Part shown: positions 34,201-42,417 of the stretch, one piece after another
Position numbering within the stretch: the stretch's first letter is position 1
Layout: every line of letters starts with the position of its first letter
Assembly: GCA_003611875.1 (NCBI GenBank)
Contig: RAYY01000014.1
Location: forward strand, 1-64,000
DNA from: a bacterium D16-56
Lineage (GTDB): Bacteria; Bacillota; Clostridia; Lachnospirales; Lachnospiraceae
DNA length: 64,000 bases
Direction: 5' to 3'
Notes under the pieces: generated by a model
The model's database searches: none
Seen by the model: the letters and a program-made list of their open reading frames with translations, nothing else
Told to the model about the DNA's origin: nothing
Position numbers and translations under genes: made by a program

Positions 34201-37200
34201 AACTCCCCGTTAGGCCGGTACTGAAGCTCCACATCCCCCCTGGCCTTTAACTGTTCCTCTGTTCCCTCCACCCGGTAAGTCAGGCTGTCCTGCCTCTTTT
34301 CCACCTTGTGAATCTCAATCCTGGTAGGAGCGTCCTTCACAACAATCTGGTGCATGTCCTCCGCCACGGTCTTCCCATCCGCCCCAACGGGACGCATGTA
34401 CTGGTACTTCACCGCCTGAACCTTCTTGTCTTTATTTCCTTCCTCATAATACTCCACCTTATCGCTGTACACCGTAAAGGCAATGGGCTTGGACTTCACA
34501 TACCCGACCGGCGCTTCCACCTCCACCAGCACATAGGCCCCAGCCCCTAAAGGCTGATAAGTCTCCAGATACCCCACAATCTGCTTCTCCGTGTGGACAC
34601 TCCCATCCGGCCCGGTCACTTCCCCGTCCCGAACCGTAGAGTAGGCCTTAAAAATGCCAACCTCCGCCCCGGTATCATCCTGCATAAAAATCTGTTCCTT
34701 TTCATCATACAGAGGCACCCCGTTCCCATCAAACAGGATATCCCCGCTTCCCGTCACGCCATCGGCTCCATCCCCACTGACATCACGCTTTGCCGCATAA
34801 ATCTTAAACAAGGCCCCGTCATGGAGAATGTTCTCCCCGGTTTCCGAATCCAGCTTCTCAATCCGCAGCCTGGAACTGTAAAGCTCATTTTCAAAATCCG
34901 TGTTGGAAAAGGAAACGAAATTAAACCCGCCGTTCCCCTCATACCCCGGCTCCCTGTTCCCAATATCTCCATTGTCATTGATAACCTCCCCATACCTGGG
35001 GTCCAAAACACTCCAGGGAATCAAAGCCTTTGCAAACTTCCGGTCAACCGCTGTGGATTTCCCGGTCATGGTCTCCACCCCGTCCAGGGTCACGCCATAA
35101 TCCGTAATCTTCCCGTCCCGGTCATAATAAGTCTCATAATACACCCCTTCCTTCGTGCCTGCGTCCTCACTGACCGAACCATAATGATAATATTCCGCCA
35201 CCGTCTCATTCTGGCAGTCCCTCACACTGTCCGGCTCCTGCCCGTACTTAAACACCTCAAAATCCCCGTCATGGTTGTGGGCGTAAATGATGTGGGTCTC
35301 CTCATTAAACCGGATCTGGTAACGCTCCATAAGCTGCTCCGGCGTCAGCCTGGAATCGTAGAGATATTCTGGGGCCGGAACCTTGTCATGAACCGTCCCA
35401 TCTTTATCTACCTGGGGAATAAATGGTATTTCCACTTCTTTGGGAGAATCAATGGCATAGGCCTTCTGAGGAATCTTGGTAGGCTGTTGCTCCACCAGCA
35501 CGTACACACCATAAGGCAGCATACGGCTCTGCCCCCAGTAATCATCCGAACCGCCTCCCCGGCTGGCATGAACCGTTGTCATATCCTCATCCACGTCATA
35601 CTTCTCCATATCCCATTCCAGAGCCAGGTCAGAAGCAAAGATTGGATTCTCCTTAAAGAATCCCTCATAGTCATAGGAGCCGTCCTCTTTTTCCTTCAGC
35701 TTCCCAGTCTCTTCCAGGTCAGACCGAAGATACAGCTTAAAATAAAATCCCGGCAGCGTCTTTGTCTCCTGCTTCCCGTTATAGCCCCCGAACAGCACCG
35801 TAAATGGGTCCCTGTGAATCTCATAAGTATTATGCTCATAGGAATCCAGTGCAATATCCTTTGTTACTTTAATCGCCTGCTTGATAACCCTCTCCAAGAC
35901 GACAATCGGACGCACCCTGGTATCTGAATCCTCATAAGCCTGGTACTGTCCCGGATACAGGAGCACCGCATATTTCACATAGGAACCCTCATCCAGTTCC
36001 TCCTTCCTGGTACTCACATTCACCGCCGCTTCCCGATACCGGCTGATCTCCCCATCAACCACAACCCGGAAGGTCTTTTTGCTGTTTTCTGTGCCAAAGT
36101 TCTCCCCTGATGTATCCATATGAACCACGGAATGGTTCTTATCTCTGTCAAAAGGTACCTTCACTGGCGTCAGAATCTCCTCAAAGGTCAGCGTCTCCTG
36201 GGTCGTGTACTGGGGCACTGTCTCCATAACCGGAACCTTCTGTCCCTGGGAATCCAGGATAAACTCTCCCTCTCCATAAGTTTCATACACAGGGCTGTAA
36301 ACCGCCTTTAAGCGTATTTCCCCGGCTGCAAGTGCCTCTCTGTCCAGCTCCCTCTTCTCCACCGTAAACCGGTATCCGTCCCTCTCATACTGATCCGCTT
36401 CATAAACCACGTAGTAATAACCATTCTCATATTCCCTGCGGACCACCAGACAGCCAGTCCCCTTATCATAGATCGCATTCCGGTTCCCAATCCCTTTATA
36501 GCCATAGCGGATTCTTGTGTGCCAACTTCCGCCCTTCTGACTAATCTCATCCACCTCATAAGCGTCCCAGAAACTGTCCGAAGCACAGTACTGAAGAATT
36601 TCCTCAATCCTCTCCCCATTGGTCTGCCCCGACAGCTTTAAAAGAGTCCACGGTCCATCCGTCAGGCCACCTTTATACCCGGAATTTAAAAGAGCCGAAG
36701 ACACTTCCTGCAGGATATAATCCTGATTCATAGCCCCCGATTCCTCTAAAGCCATATCGGAAGGGGCCTCTCTCTCAATCGCAGACACATACCGGTTCAG
36801 CCGGTTGACCGCCGTAACCGTTTCTATAAAAGGCTTGTCAGAATAGACTACATCCCCCTGGGAATCCCTCTTTATGATCTTGTTCCCGTCACTGTCCAGC
36901 TTGTACTCCCCGCCTTTGGCTGTCTGGTAGATAATATTTCCCGCAGAGTCCCGTTTCTCCACCCGGCTGCTCCCGGTGGCTACCTGCTCCGTCTTTGTGC
37001 CCTCTTTCTCTGTCACCTCATAGACCGTCACACCCTCCGGCAGCCCGGATAAAAACACATCAAAACCCTTGGTATTAAAATAATCCACCGTAAAGTCATA
37101 GGAATTTCCCTCCCACTCATTAATCCGGTGGAAGAATCCTTCCGTATGGGCACTTCCTGACTCTGCAAGCACCACCGGCTTTCCCGTGCGGTTGCTCTCT

Positions 37201-40200
37201 GTTAAGTTCTTCCCTGTCCTGGAAAGTTCGTACCCTTCCGAACGGGAAATCTCCTCCACATAATAACTGCCAAGCAGCAGGGGCCTTCCAATCCAGCCAT
37301 TCCCGTTCTTCTCTACGTTATCAGAATAGAGGTTTGGCACGTTCTTAGATGTCTCCGAGGTCTCCGTAATAACCATAAAAGAAGCGTCCCCGTTTTTGTC
37401 CGTAGCGGCAATGGAGACCAACTCTCCCGCCGAGAAAACCTTCCCGGTCTTCCCATCCGGGTGGATGATGTTCTCCGCCGCATAAAGCCCGTACACAGCT
37501 CCCTCCAAAGTAGCGTCTGCCTGGGATTTTCCGTAGCTGTCCTCCCCATCCTGCTCATAAAGTTCCATGTCTCTCTTATTGATATGAAGCTCTCCTTCTG
37601 TCCGGTGATCCTTCACCACATAGGAATATCCGGTGTAATCGGACGGATAGGACGACTGACTAATAGGCGGCACTTCGCTTTCCTCCTGGACTCCGTCCCA
37701 CTCCCAGCTTCCGCCGGAGCCGTCCCCATCTTCGTCATCATCCTCCGATATCTCCATAGGGCGATTCACAGCAAAGAATGAGGGAACCGCATTGGAAGGC
37801 GTGGCAAAGTCAAACCATTCCCTGGCATTGGAAGCTGTAGCAGGAATCAGGTCATTGATTAACTCCATGTCCTGTTCTTCATCCTGCCACTCCGGTTCCT
37901 CCATTTCCCTCCCAGATATTCCCTGGGAATCCTTACTTTTAACAGTATTCTCTGACTGGACCTGACCGGATTCTTCCGTTTCCACTTCTGTTGGCGTTAT
38001 CTCCGGCTCTGTTTCCTTTATAGATTCTTCCTCTGCCTTTTCCGATTCCTCCGGCTCTGTTGTATCTAACTCCTCTTTCTCTAATTCCTCATTACCAGGA
38101 TTTAATTCGCCAGATTGAGATTCCCCTTGTACTTCTCCGTTCTCTCCGGCCTCACCCGTTTCTTTATGGTTCTCCTGCTGTTCCCCCTTTTCTTCTTTTT
38201 GACTCACCTTCTCCAAGTCCCTAATCGTTCCAGATGATTCCATTTCACCTGATTTTGTTTCCACTCCCTTTGTCTCATCAGGCTCCATTTCTTCCGTCTC
38301 TGATTTCGTTCCGCCGCTTTCCCTTTTCTCCATGGCCCCGGCGTCATTTCTTTGCCCCAAATCCATTCTTTCTTTTTCAGAACCTGTTTCCGAAGATTCC
38401 ACGGCCGCCTGAACCTGTCTCCGTTCCTTCAAAGACAGACTCACCTTCGGAGTTTCCAAAGTTTCTGCCGAATCCGCACCTTTTCTCCCATTTTCCTCTT
38501 TCTTATTCCCCAGATAATGGCCGGTAATCTCCCCGTTCCCCTCTACCTGGGAAGACATAAACTCCACGATCTCAACAGGAAGATCATCATTGTGCAGGTC
38601 ATGAAGGATATAGCCCTTCCTTGCCTGAATTTCCCGCACCGTATAAATCCGCTTTAAACGGATAAAGGTCTCCCACGCCTGATTCCGGTCAGCCTCCATA
38701 TCATCCCTGGCCGCCCCTTCATCAATGGAGTGGAAATCACAGTTCTGCTCACACCAGTCCACACACTGCTGCCAGGCCTCCCAGGCTTCCCGTTCCAGAC
38801 GTTCATTTTCCTCATCCGCCTCATCATCCTCCCCATCACTCTCCACATAATGAATAATTGGGTCCGAGTGACCGCCGCAATAGGTTTTCGTGTAGTCATA
38901 GGTCTTCTGATCCGAATGCTCAAAGCGGCCATTCCCATCCGTGGTAATCTCACTCTGACAAACACTTAAACTTTCAAATCCCCCTTCCGATGTAGCCACA
39001 CTTTTGCGAAACTGTTCTTCCTCCAGATTCGTTCCGTCAAGCTGGGAAAAATCAAACCGCTCCAGAATCTCAAAGGCAGAATCCTCCAGGGTCTTCCCCG
39101 TCTCATCGCACCGCTTTTCCAGTTCTATCTTATAATCCCGTTTAAAAGTCTCCTCATGAAGATACTGGGTATAAGGAATCTCATAGCTTCCATCCCCAGT
39201 CTCCGTATGGGTATTCCCCTTTCCAAAGGACAGCCATACCTCCCAGGTCTGCTGCTCCCCGGCCATGGTGATCATAGCCTGCTTTCCCTCCACTGCGCTG
39301 CCCTCTGTCCAGCCATCGGGATACCATATCTTAAAGGTATTGGGCTTCACCCAGTATTTCGCGCCGCCAGAGCCCTCCTCAAAATGCCCCTTCACCAGAC
39401 CAATATCCGGGTTTCCGGTGGTACAGATAAATGTCACACCATCTGCCTCCCTTGTAAAACTCCACCCTTCCGGCAGGTCGTAGACTAAGGTAGACTGCCG
39501 CCAGTCAAAACCCTCACCATATTTCAATGAAATGGTGTAGGTCCCATCATCATTCAGGGTCATTTCATGTACAGGAGCCGTACTTTTATATTTAGAGGCA
39601 AACGGCGGTACAGCCCCTTCCTCCACCGCTCCGTTAGTCTGGTTAAAAAACTGCTCCAAGGCCCCTCTTGTCTGTGCCGCCAGCACCGGACTTTTCAGGT
39701 TCACCATAAGCACTTCCATCTGATTTCTGAAATCATCCAGCCCTGCCCAGTTACCGGACATAATCGCCCAGGTAGCACACTGGCCAAGGATATAATGACC
39801 CTGCCCCACTTTTCCCACGTTACCCTGATATCCCTCAAAGTTCCCCGAAGAAGACAAAGCATACCACAAAATCTCCGCCTCCTCCCTGGTTAACCCAAGT
39901 GGCAGGTTATCCCCATCCAAATCCAGGTCATAGGTTACAAGGGTTCCTCCCGTCCCGGTACGCATAGACTTGTTTGGTTCCAGACAATAGCCAGGAGCCG
40001 GCCGGCCTCCCTCCACATTCGTCAAGCCATAGGGCCATAAACCCACCCGGTTATGGTTTTTTCCGTAGAAAGGAAAACTGGCCCCCGGCTTTAACAGGTT
40101 GCTGGAATCATAATATGCAAAGCTGCTGCTCCTTCCCTGTGTCTCCGCCCCAAAAGCAGAGATAGAACCTAAATCCAGACCCAAAAAAGGCTGAACCGTA

Positions 40201-40268
40201 AGAATCACTGCCAGTAAAAAGGCGATTCCACGTTTCAGCCTCTGAAAAAGATGATTAAATCGTGTCAT
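28245..40268 (-). CDS. Giant thioester/Cna-B surface adhesin
   Basis: About 4,007 aa from the ATG at 40268 (GAGGG upstream). Order: a signal peptide; a thioester domain with Cys95 (GYCLEP) and Gln163 (GQCATWAI), the pair that forms an internal Cys-Gln thioester able to bond host or cell surfaces; an acidic linker near 640-810 with ATASNA and ATPSNA motifs; a long array of SpaA/Cna-B-like domains, of which at least 14 end in KAPEGY-like strands; then APKTGD, a hydrophobic segment and RRKRKK, as in sortase substrates (near 3577). The frame then continues about 400 residues through a second signal-like segment and a further exported domain to a C-terminal transmembrane helix. Such proteins serve contact in integrative-element transfer or colonisation. 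Confidence 0.85.
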   Translation of the reverse strand: MTRFNHLFQRLKRGIAFLLAVILTVQPFLGLDLGSISAFGAETQGRSSSFAYYDSSNLLKPGASFPFYGKNHNRVGLWPYGLTNVEGGRPAPGYCLEPNKSMRTGTGGTLVTYDLDLDGDNLPLGLTREEAEILWYALSSSGNFEGYQGNVGKVGQGHYILGQCATWAIMSGNWAGLDDFRNQMEVLMVNLKSPVLAAQTRGALEQFFNQTNGAVEEGAVPPFASKYKSTAPVHEMTLNDDGTYTISLKYGEGFDWRQSTLVYDLPEGWSFTREADGVTFICTTGNPDIGLVKGHFEEGSGGAKYWVKPNTFKIWYPDGWTEGSAVEGKQAMITMAGEQQTWEVWLSFGKGNTHTETGDGSYEIPYTQYLHEETFKRDYKIELEKRCDETGKTLEDSAFEILERFDFSQLDGTNLEEEQFRKSVATSEGGFESLSVCQSEITTDGNGRFEHSDQKTYDYTKTYCGGHSDPIIHYVESDGEDDEADEENERLEREAWEAWQQCVDWCEQNCDFHSIDEGAARDDMEADRNQAWETFIRLKRIYTVREIQARKGYILHDLHNDDLPVEIVEFMSSQVEGNGEITGHYLGNKKEENGRKGADSAETLETPKVSLSLKERRQVQAAVESSETGSEKERMDLGQRNDAGAMEKRESGGTKSETEEMEPDETKGVETKSGEMESSGTIRDLEKVSQKEEKGEQQENHKETGEAGENGEVQGESQSGELNPGNEELEKEELDTTEPEESEKAEEESIKETEPEITPTEVETEESGQVQSENTVKSKDSQGISGREMEEPEWQDEEQDMELINDLIPATASNAREWFDFATPSNAVPSFFAVNRPMEISEDDDEDGDGSGGSWEWDGVQEESEVPPISQSSYPSDYTGYSYVVKDHRTEGELHINKRDMELYEQDGEDSYGKSQADATLEGAVYGLYAAENIIHPDGKTGKVFSAGELVSIAATDKNGDASFMVITETSETSKNVPNLYSDNVEKNGNGWIGRPLLLGSYYVEEISRSEGYELSRTGKNLTESNRTGKPVVLAESGSAHTEGFFHRINEWEGNSYDFTVDYFNTKGFDVFLSGLPEGVTVYEVTEKEGTKTEQVATGSSRVEKRDSAGNIIYQTAKGGEYKLDSDGNKIIKRDSQGDVVYSDKPFIETVTAVNRLNRYVSAIEREAPSDMALEESGAMNQDYILQEVSSALLNSGYKGGLTDGPWTLLKLSGQTNGERIEEILQYCASDSFWDAYEVDEISQKGGSWHTRIRYGYKGIGNRNAIYDKGTGCLVVRREYENGYYYVVYEADQYERDGYRFTVEKRELDREALAAGEIRLKAVYSPVYETYGEGEFILDSQGQKVPVMETVPQYTTQETLTFEEILTPVKVPFDRDKNHSVVHMDTSGENFGTENSKKTFRVVVDGEISRYREAAVNVSTRKEELDEGSYVKYAVLLYPGQYQAYEDSDTRVRPIVVLERVIKQAIKVTKDIALDSYEHNTYEIHRDPFTVLFGGYNGKQETKTLPGFYFKLYLRSDLEETGKLKEKEDGSYDYEGFFKENPIFASDLALEWDMEKYDVDEDMTTVHASRGGGSDDYWGQSRMLPYGVYVLVEQQPTKIPQKAYAIDSPKEVEIPFIPQVDKDGTVHDKVPAPEYLYDSRLTPEQLMERYQIRFNEETHIIYAHNHDGDFEVFKYGQEPDSVRDCQNETVAEYYHYGSVSEDAGTKEGVYYETYYDRDGKITDYGVTLDGVETMTGKSTAVDRKFAKALIPWSVLDPRYGEVINDNGDIGNREPGYEGNGGFNFVSFSNTDFENELYSSRLRIEKLDSETGENILHDGALFKIYAAKRDVSGDGADGVTGSGDILFDGNGVPLYDEKEQIFMQDDTGAEVGIFKAYSTVRDGEVTGPDGSVHTEKQIVGYLETYQPLGAGAYVLVEVEAPVGYVKSKPIAFTVYSDKVEYYEEGNKDKKVQAVKYQYMRPVGADGKTVAEDMHQIVVKDAPTRIEIHKVEKRQDSLTYRVEGTEEQLKARGDVELQYRPNGEFAGFGFVTRSLEQKGNPYVANATLTLYEGLEVKRTGEHEYEGVRVVRNLFDSVTDITAYETGVDTDIRKTGTDKNKREEWDITQEKNPPVKLWRFDLDYDPTELDTETGILYGLDDWGNRLCMVDSETGMAYVTDGNGAVIVWPLDENGDKIISQSVEVFVDENGKQTINTDLKPVVDENGLPVYYEDGGVTWLENEWVTPEEGAFEIARVKQGAYILEETAAPLADGYVQSVALGLIVRDTGDLQSFTMEDDYTKLEVSKLDMTSREEIAGATLTLYEAYRVYDDSDRGWHLEILRDMDGKEIMAETWVSEGGKPHWIDHIMPGDYILREVRVPTEAGYVTSEDVEVTILETGKVQGFVMEDDHTAVEVLKTDAVTGKAMDNEHRAELALYPAMLNEAGEPLYDENGKIRYDGEKAVYKWQTDDGSEVRKTAHSVTVPGGHSYTAYDYEVKRIPGTEQAVCYVTETGALQFEYLPVGKYVLVEEKAPMGYLLADPVYVPVLDVGSKERVQSFTMEDKPIRVLLSKVNVAGGKELAGARVSVYRAKEDGGIPKEQIKDEAGNLLFVTDTEGNLLRDDKGELIPAMEYDESYLVDRWISGSDGRYTKKDLEAGRIPKGYEVGDVRPHELQNPVAGSYYFVEEQTPFGYVRAVELPFAIVDTMEVQRFELVDELVMGQLEIVKADEKRPEEKLEGARFKFTNLDTNVSVILITDEAGRAVSSEVPVGSIGEDGAVSLYRFSVQEVKAPEGYLLDTRVHTFQFNVNTDRYHRLTYEYQALDAPSKVIVSKKALTTKEELPGASLEVRRVTETSGEDGEIVKVEGDVVESWISMDEPHEIEYLTPGEYVLIETRAPEGYLVAEKVYFTVKENMTVEEIPLVEMFDDDTKTEIVKADSESKEPLAGAKLQLISVLDGRVVREWVTDETGTKEFLGLPVGEYLVKELEAPEGYQLPKEPFKLTVVKDYWVQTFTLENKKIEVSVEKRDMETREFVAGAVLELWNEKGERVAGWTSGEKPERILGLVPGKYVLKEVKAPEGYLILSKPQEIVVTNVPGVQTFVVVNQKLEVDVVKKDKESGKILAGAVMRLVRNSDQAVIREWVSGQVPEVFKGLAPGSYTLEERKAPEGYAVAKSLTFEVTETEAKKEVVMEDERIIVDFRKTDGVSGEPLEGAVLQLVEKAGTKDETVIREWVSGKEPERFVGIHAGTYVIREKKAPVGFAPMKDMVVEIREDEAMQTVVIRNQPIQAEIGKSDGDTGKLLGGATLQLVRNRDGKVIREWVSREGQAEAFKGLESGRYTVRELKAPSGYRKMEPQEIEVKETEGVQEFVVKNYKIRHSGGGGGGDRPKPDREYMELYKVDGATGKRLAGATITVYKPDGSVYFEGVTGMDGTVRFKRPGSGSYSFKETKAPEGYYLNGNVYQFVVGTDGKVAGEDTVPDYKKTTVIISKEDVTTSEELPGAEIEITDKDGNEVFKGTSDENGKVYFEVPEPGEYSFREVVAPEGYELNETVFSFTVFEDGSILGDCTITDRKHYGRITASYETKRKGDGDVTVGELLHAPKTGDTSGLAGLFAVWLASVIGFVGMVFWRRKRKKGDDGTPPEGGGASGGLGRRWKEIGKKRNRGKDCGKHGKKAREFTRCSGAFLLAVFLAAGVPAFTVKAASNTEGEVLENLYEEHQYVTENPDSDEAQKLFEKEIERDGTAYRLSEIRTEVVKEEQAGGGEETLELTSSPFLKDVAEKYKPEETYEKDGVIYRLAESRLEEMAIPAHEVPVTEEVVYEAVEALDRIPSKISVTVTDEGTGQEMEVMAAADRQESGEERWENTFSFPVTFHEYGLEGYWLGDKVFTLDGDVPDFTGHEKELLALIGASDKDYQVDSVSWDGEAYEDGNGIRCRKAVAKGKKLVRDCTVTYVGRAVFPEEMGVRYVSAYVKEGGSEAGTVQYTMKAVGVYVPKKGNGMVLAAVIGITGVGAGAGTAGYVHYRKKRRMGAA
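29405..29422. other. GC hairpin at the junction inside the adhesin frame
   Basis: CGCCGCC and GGCGGCG enclose a 4-base loop, just after the first transmembrane/basic tail of the adhesin and before the second signal-like segment. There is no T-tract, so it is not a normal terminator. It sits exactly where two proteins seem to be joined. An in-frame TTG with GGAG upstream follows shortly after on the minus strand and could allow separate translation of the downstream part. Confidence 0.4.
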
Positions 40269-40293
40269 ATTTTCCCTCATTTCCAAAAGAAAA

Positions 40294-40319
40294 GGCACAC
40301 CCACGTCCGCAGATGTGCC
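40294..40319 (-). terminator. Terminator or attenuator before the adhesin gene
   Basis: GGCACA pairs with TGTGCC around a 14-base loop, followed on the minus strand by TTTTCTTTT. It lies 26 bp before the adhesin ATG and 45 bp after the transglutaminase stop. It could limit readthrough or serve as an attenuator. Confidence 0.6.
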
Positions 40320-40330
40320 CAATCACTATA

Positions 40331-40340
40331 TTTTTTTTTT
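40331..40340. repeat. Homopolymer tract of ten T (A10 on the coding strand)
   Basis: A run of ten T between the transglutaminase and adhesin genes. On the minus strand it reads A10 followed by TATAGT. Tracts of this length can slip during replication and change promoter spacing. No clear -35 is visible at the right distance, so a promoter function is uncertain. Confidence 0.5.
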
Positions 40341-40363
40341 GATTCCCCACTTCATGGAGTGGT

Positions 40364-41254
40364 TTAATTATATTTCGGATTCTGAATCTGAATCCCACAG
40401 TTTGCACAAGGCCGCCCTGTCTCCCGGTTTCCGAAGGTATTTTTATGCCCACAATACGGACATTCCGCCTTCTGCCTCCCAAGGTAAAAATCCGCAGAAG
40501 TCCCAATGGTAGAAGCGTCAATCACCATGTCTTCCCCGTCCACATAAACCGCATTCCACATATGGGCTCCATCCTCCCGGATTCCACATTTCAGGCCCAC
40601 CACATTAGCAAGCAGCTTATAGGTCCTGGCAAAACCAACACATTTTCCGGTTCCTGTAACAAGGATACTGTATGCCTCATCATCCGCCTGCATATATTTT
40701 CCCTCATGATAGACTGCCCTGCCTGTGATCTCCTCATAAACCTTCTTTGCCTTCTCATAATCACTGGCTCCATAGTCGAATCCGGTCAAAAACATGCAGA
40801 CTTCCTCATATACGGCCTTATTCTTTTCGGAAAGCTCTGAAACAGGAGTAATTCCTCTGACCGCCGACATCACCAGAGTATCATTTACCCCGGCATAATC
40901 TGTTGTTTCATCAAAGATAAACGTCTGCCACTTCGGGTCATAAAAATACGGACAGTTATCATAAGGCGTCCTCACGTACCCTCCCGTAACCTGTCTCTCC
41001 GTCACCCAGCTGCCATCCCCGCCTACAAGATACCCGTCCGGCGTGGTAGTATCCGCCATCATAATCCCGTCCCCATCCAGATAATAATACACGCCCTGAT
41101 CCAGAACCCACTCCGACCTGGCATAATTCCCATCATCCTTCCGATAACGCCACCCCGAAGATGTCTCCTCAAAGGTTCCCGCAAACACGGACATTGGACA
41201 GCCAAACACCAGCAGACATAAAACCACCAGACTCCATAATTTCCTTTTGTTCAT
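40364..41254 (-). CDS. Secreted transglutaminase-like protein with cell-wall repeats and zinc ribbon
   Basis: About 296 aa. The signal peptide is followed by choline-binding-type repeats (GWRYRKDDGNYARSEWV, VYYYLDGDGIM). A transglutaminase-like domain has Cys in GTGKCVGFARTY, His in DGAHMWNAV and Asp in DMVIDAST, the expected catalytic triad. The C-terminal CPYCGHKNTF and CANCGIQI make a zinc ribbon, unusual for a secreted protein. The family hydrolyses or crosslinks peptide bonds. It lies upstream of the giant adhesin and may process or crosslink surface proteins, which is inference. GGAGG lies 8 bases before the ATG at 41254; a GTG nine bases upstream overlaps it. Confidence 0.75.
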   Translation of the reverse strand: MNKRKLWSLVVLCLLVFGCPMSVFAGTFEETSSGWRYRKDDGNYARSEWVLDQGVYYYLDGDGIMMADTTTPDGYLVGGDGSWVTERQVTGGYVRTPYDNCPYFYDPKWQTFIFDETTDYAGVNDTLVMSAVRGITPVSELSEKNKAVYEEVCMFLTGFDYGASDYEKAKKVYEEITGRAVYHEGKYMQADDEAYSILVTGTGKCVGFARTYKLLANVVGLKCGIREDGAHMWNAVYVDGEDMVIDASTIGTSADFYLGRQKAECPYCGHKNTFGNRETGRPCANCGIQIQNPKYN

Positions 41255-41348
41255 GCAAAACACCTCCTTCTGTAATCATCATATCGAATCCGGTCATTCA
41301 ATGTCGAGGGCATTTCAGATTTATTTTCTTACAGAAGTCTTAAGATTA

Positions 41349-41393
41349 AAAAGAGGAAAGCTCAACCCTCACAAGTTAAGACTTCCCTCTTTT
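41349..41393 (-). terminator. Terminator after the zeta toxin
   Basis: AAAAGAGGGAAG pairs with CTTTCCTCTTTT (12 bp, one G-U), followed on the minus strand by further T. It lies 69 bp after the toxin stop and separates it from the transglutaminase gene. Confidence 0.75.
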
Positions 41394-41461
41394 CATCAAA
41401 TACTATGCCTTTTCCTATCCCACTTCATGACAGGCTCACACCACATAATCTACTGCTCCAC

Positions 41462-42142
41462 TTACTGGTTTTCCTTTCTCATTTCCTTAATCATCTCCAC
41501 GACATCCTGTTCATCTCTCAGGCCGGCCTTCTCAGCCTCACCCCGGAACGCTTCCTGTGTCTCCTGCCAAATAGCCATAAACCCATCATCCAGCCACTTC
41601 CTATACCACATCGGGACATTCCGGGATACTTTTATGGCCTCACCATTTTTATATATAGCGAATCTCCTGAACTGTGCCGTATTGTCATATAACGCTGCCA
41701 GATCACAGAATCCCAAAACCTTTTTCAGATTCCTCAGACTCTCCTCATACCGCCTGTCAACATCCCGGTCAGGAATCCCATGGCCTCCCATTTTTACCCG
41801 CTGGGCAATGCGCTGCTTAGCAATCTGCGAGGAATCCACTCCCACATAATGCATTTCGATCATATATCCGGCCTCTTTTGCCCTCTGTATGGTTTTTATA
41901 ATTGAATGGCCACACAGGGTTGTCTCCTGATTAAAAGCAACCCCCTGCAATAAATAATCATTAAGACGGGCCACCGCGATTTTGCCCGCCTTCATCAAAT
42001 CAGAAGTATTCCTCCAGTCCCCAAACTCCCGAAGAATCTCATCCGTGTTAATCCTGGGCATGCTGTTTTTATATCGGGTAGTCCGGTATAATGTGGATTT
42101 TCCGGCGCCATTTACTCCAGCATATAAAATATACCGCTTCAT
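41462..42142 (-). CDS. Zeta-toxin-family kinase
   Basis: A 226-aa P-loop protein with Walker A GVNGAGKS at residues 9-16, an INTDEI segment and later AVARLNDYLLQG and FNQETTL, as in zeta toxins. Zeta toxins phosphorylate UDP-N-acetylglucosamine or related sugars and block wall synthesis. The short gene directly upstream, whose stop abuts this ATG, is the probable antitoxin. Element-borne zeta pairs stabilise the element in its host. GGAG lies 9 bases before the ATG, inside the antitoxin gene end. Confidence 0.8.
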   Translation of the reverse strand: MKRYILYAGVNGAGKSTLYRTTRYKNSMPRINTDEILREFGDWRNTSDLMKAGKIAVARLNDYLLQGVAFNQETTLCGHSIIKTIQRAKEAGYMIEMHYVGVDSSQIAKQRIAQRVKMGGHGIPDRDVDRRYEESLRNLKKVLGFCDLAALYDNTAQFRRFAIYKNGEAIKVSRNVPMWYRKWLDDGFMAIWQETQEAFRGEAEKAGLRDEQDVVEMIKEMRKENQ

Positions 42143-42322
42143 TTAGAACTCCTTCTGGGCAATGACTTCTCTCTGCTTCCTCTGCAGAATGAAATCACTT
42201 AACAGTGAAAAGAACTCTCCCTCTTCCTCTGTCTCCGCATTCAGCACCAGTTCCATGGTTTCCTCTATATCCATATCCCTGCATGTATTGTATAATTTTT
42301 TTGCCGCCTCTATCCCGGACAT
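42143..42322 (-). CDS. Probable epsilon-like antitoxin
   Basis: A 59-aa acidic helical protein (start MSGIEAAKKLYNTC, then EETMELVLNAETEEEGEFF). Antitoxins paired with zeta toxins are usually short acidic helix bundles of this size. The ATG at 42322 follows GGAGGTGTGGTT. Its stop is immediately followed by the toxin start. The promoter at 42374-42402 is upstream. Sequence similarity to classical epsilon is not evident; the assignment is by position and size. Confidence 0.65.
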   Translation of the reverse strand: MSGIEAAKKLYNTCRDMDIEETMELVLNAETEEEGEFFSLLSDFILQRKQREVIAQKEF

Positions 42323-42373
42323 AACCACACCTCCTCATATCCAACAGCCATTCACCATACCACTTCTTAACCT

Positions 42374-42402
42374 ATTATACACAAAACAGGGCCAAATGAA
42401 AA
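42374..42402 (-). promoter_or_regulatory. Promoter of the zeta toxin-antitoxin pair
   Basis: TTTTCA (42402-42397), 17-base spacer, TATAAT (42379-42374) on the minus strand. The -10 is consensus; the -35 matches 4 of 6. It lies about 50 bp upstream of the antitoxin start. Confidence 0.6.
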
Positions 42403-42417
42403 GTACCGGTTAACATG

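Noticed and set aside
28278-35927. Long plus-strand ORFs (613, 534 and 444 aa) opposite the giant adhesin
   Set aside because: They are His, Pro, Leu and Arg-rich mirror frames of a GC-biased repetitive gene, without ribosome sites or recognisable domains.
40255-40521. 88-aa minus-strand ORF across the adhesin/transglutaminase border
   Set aside because: Overlaps both genes and the terminator; no ribosome site.
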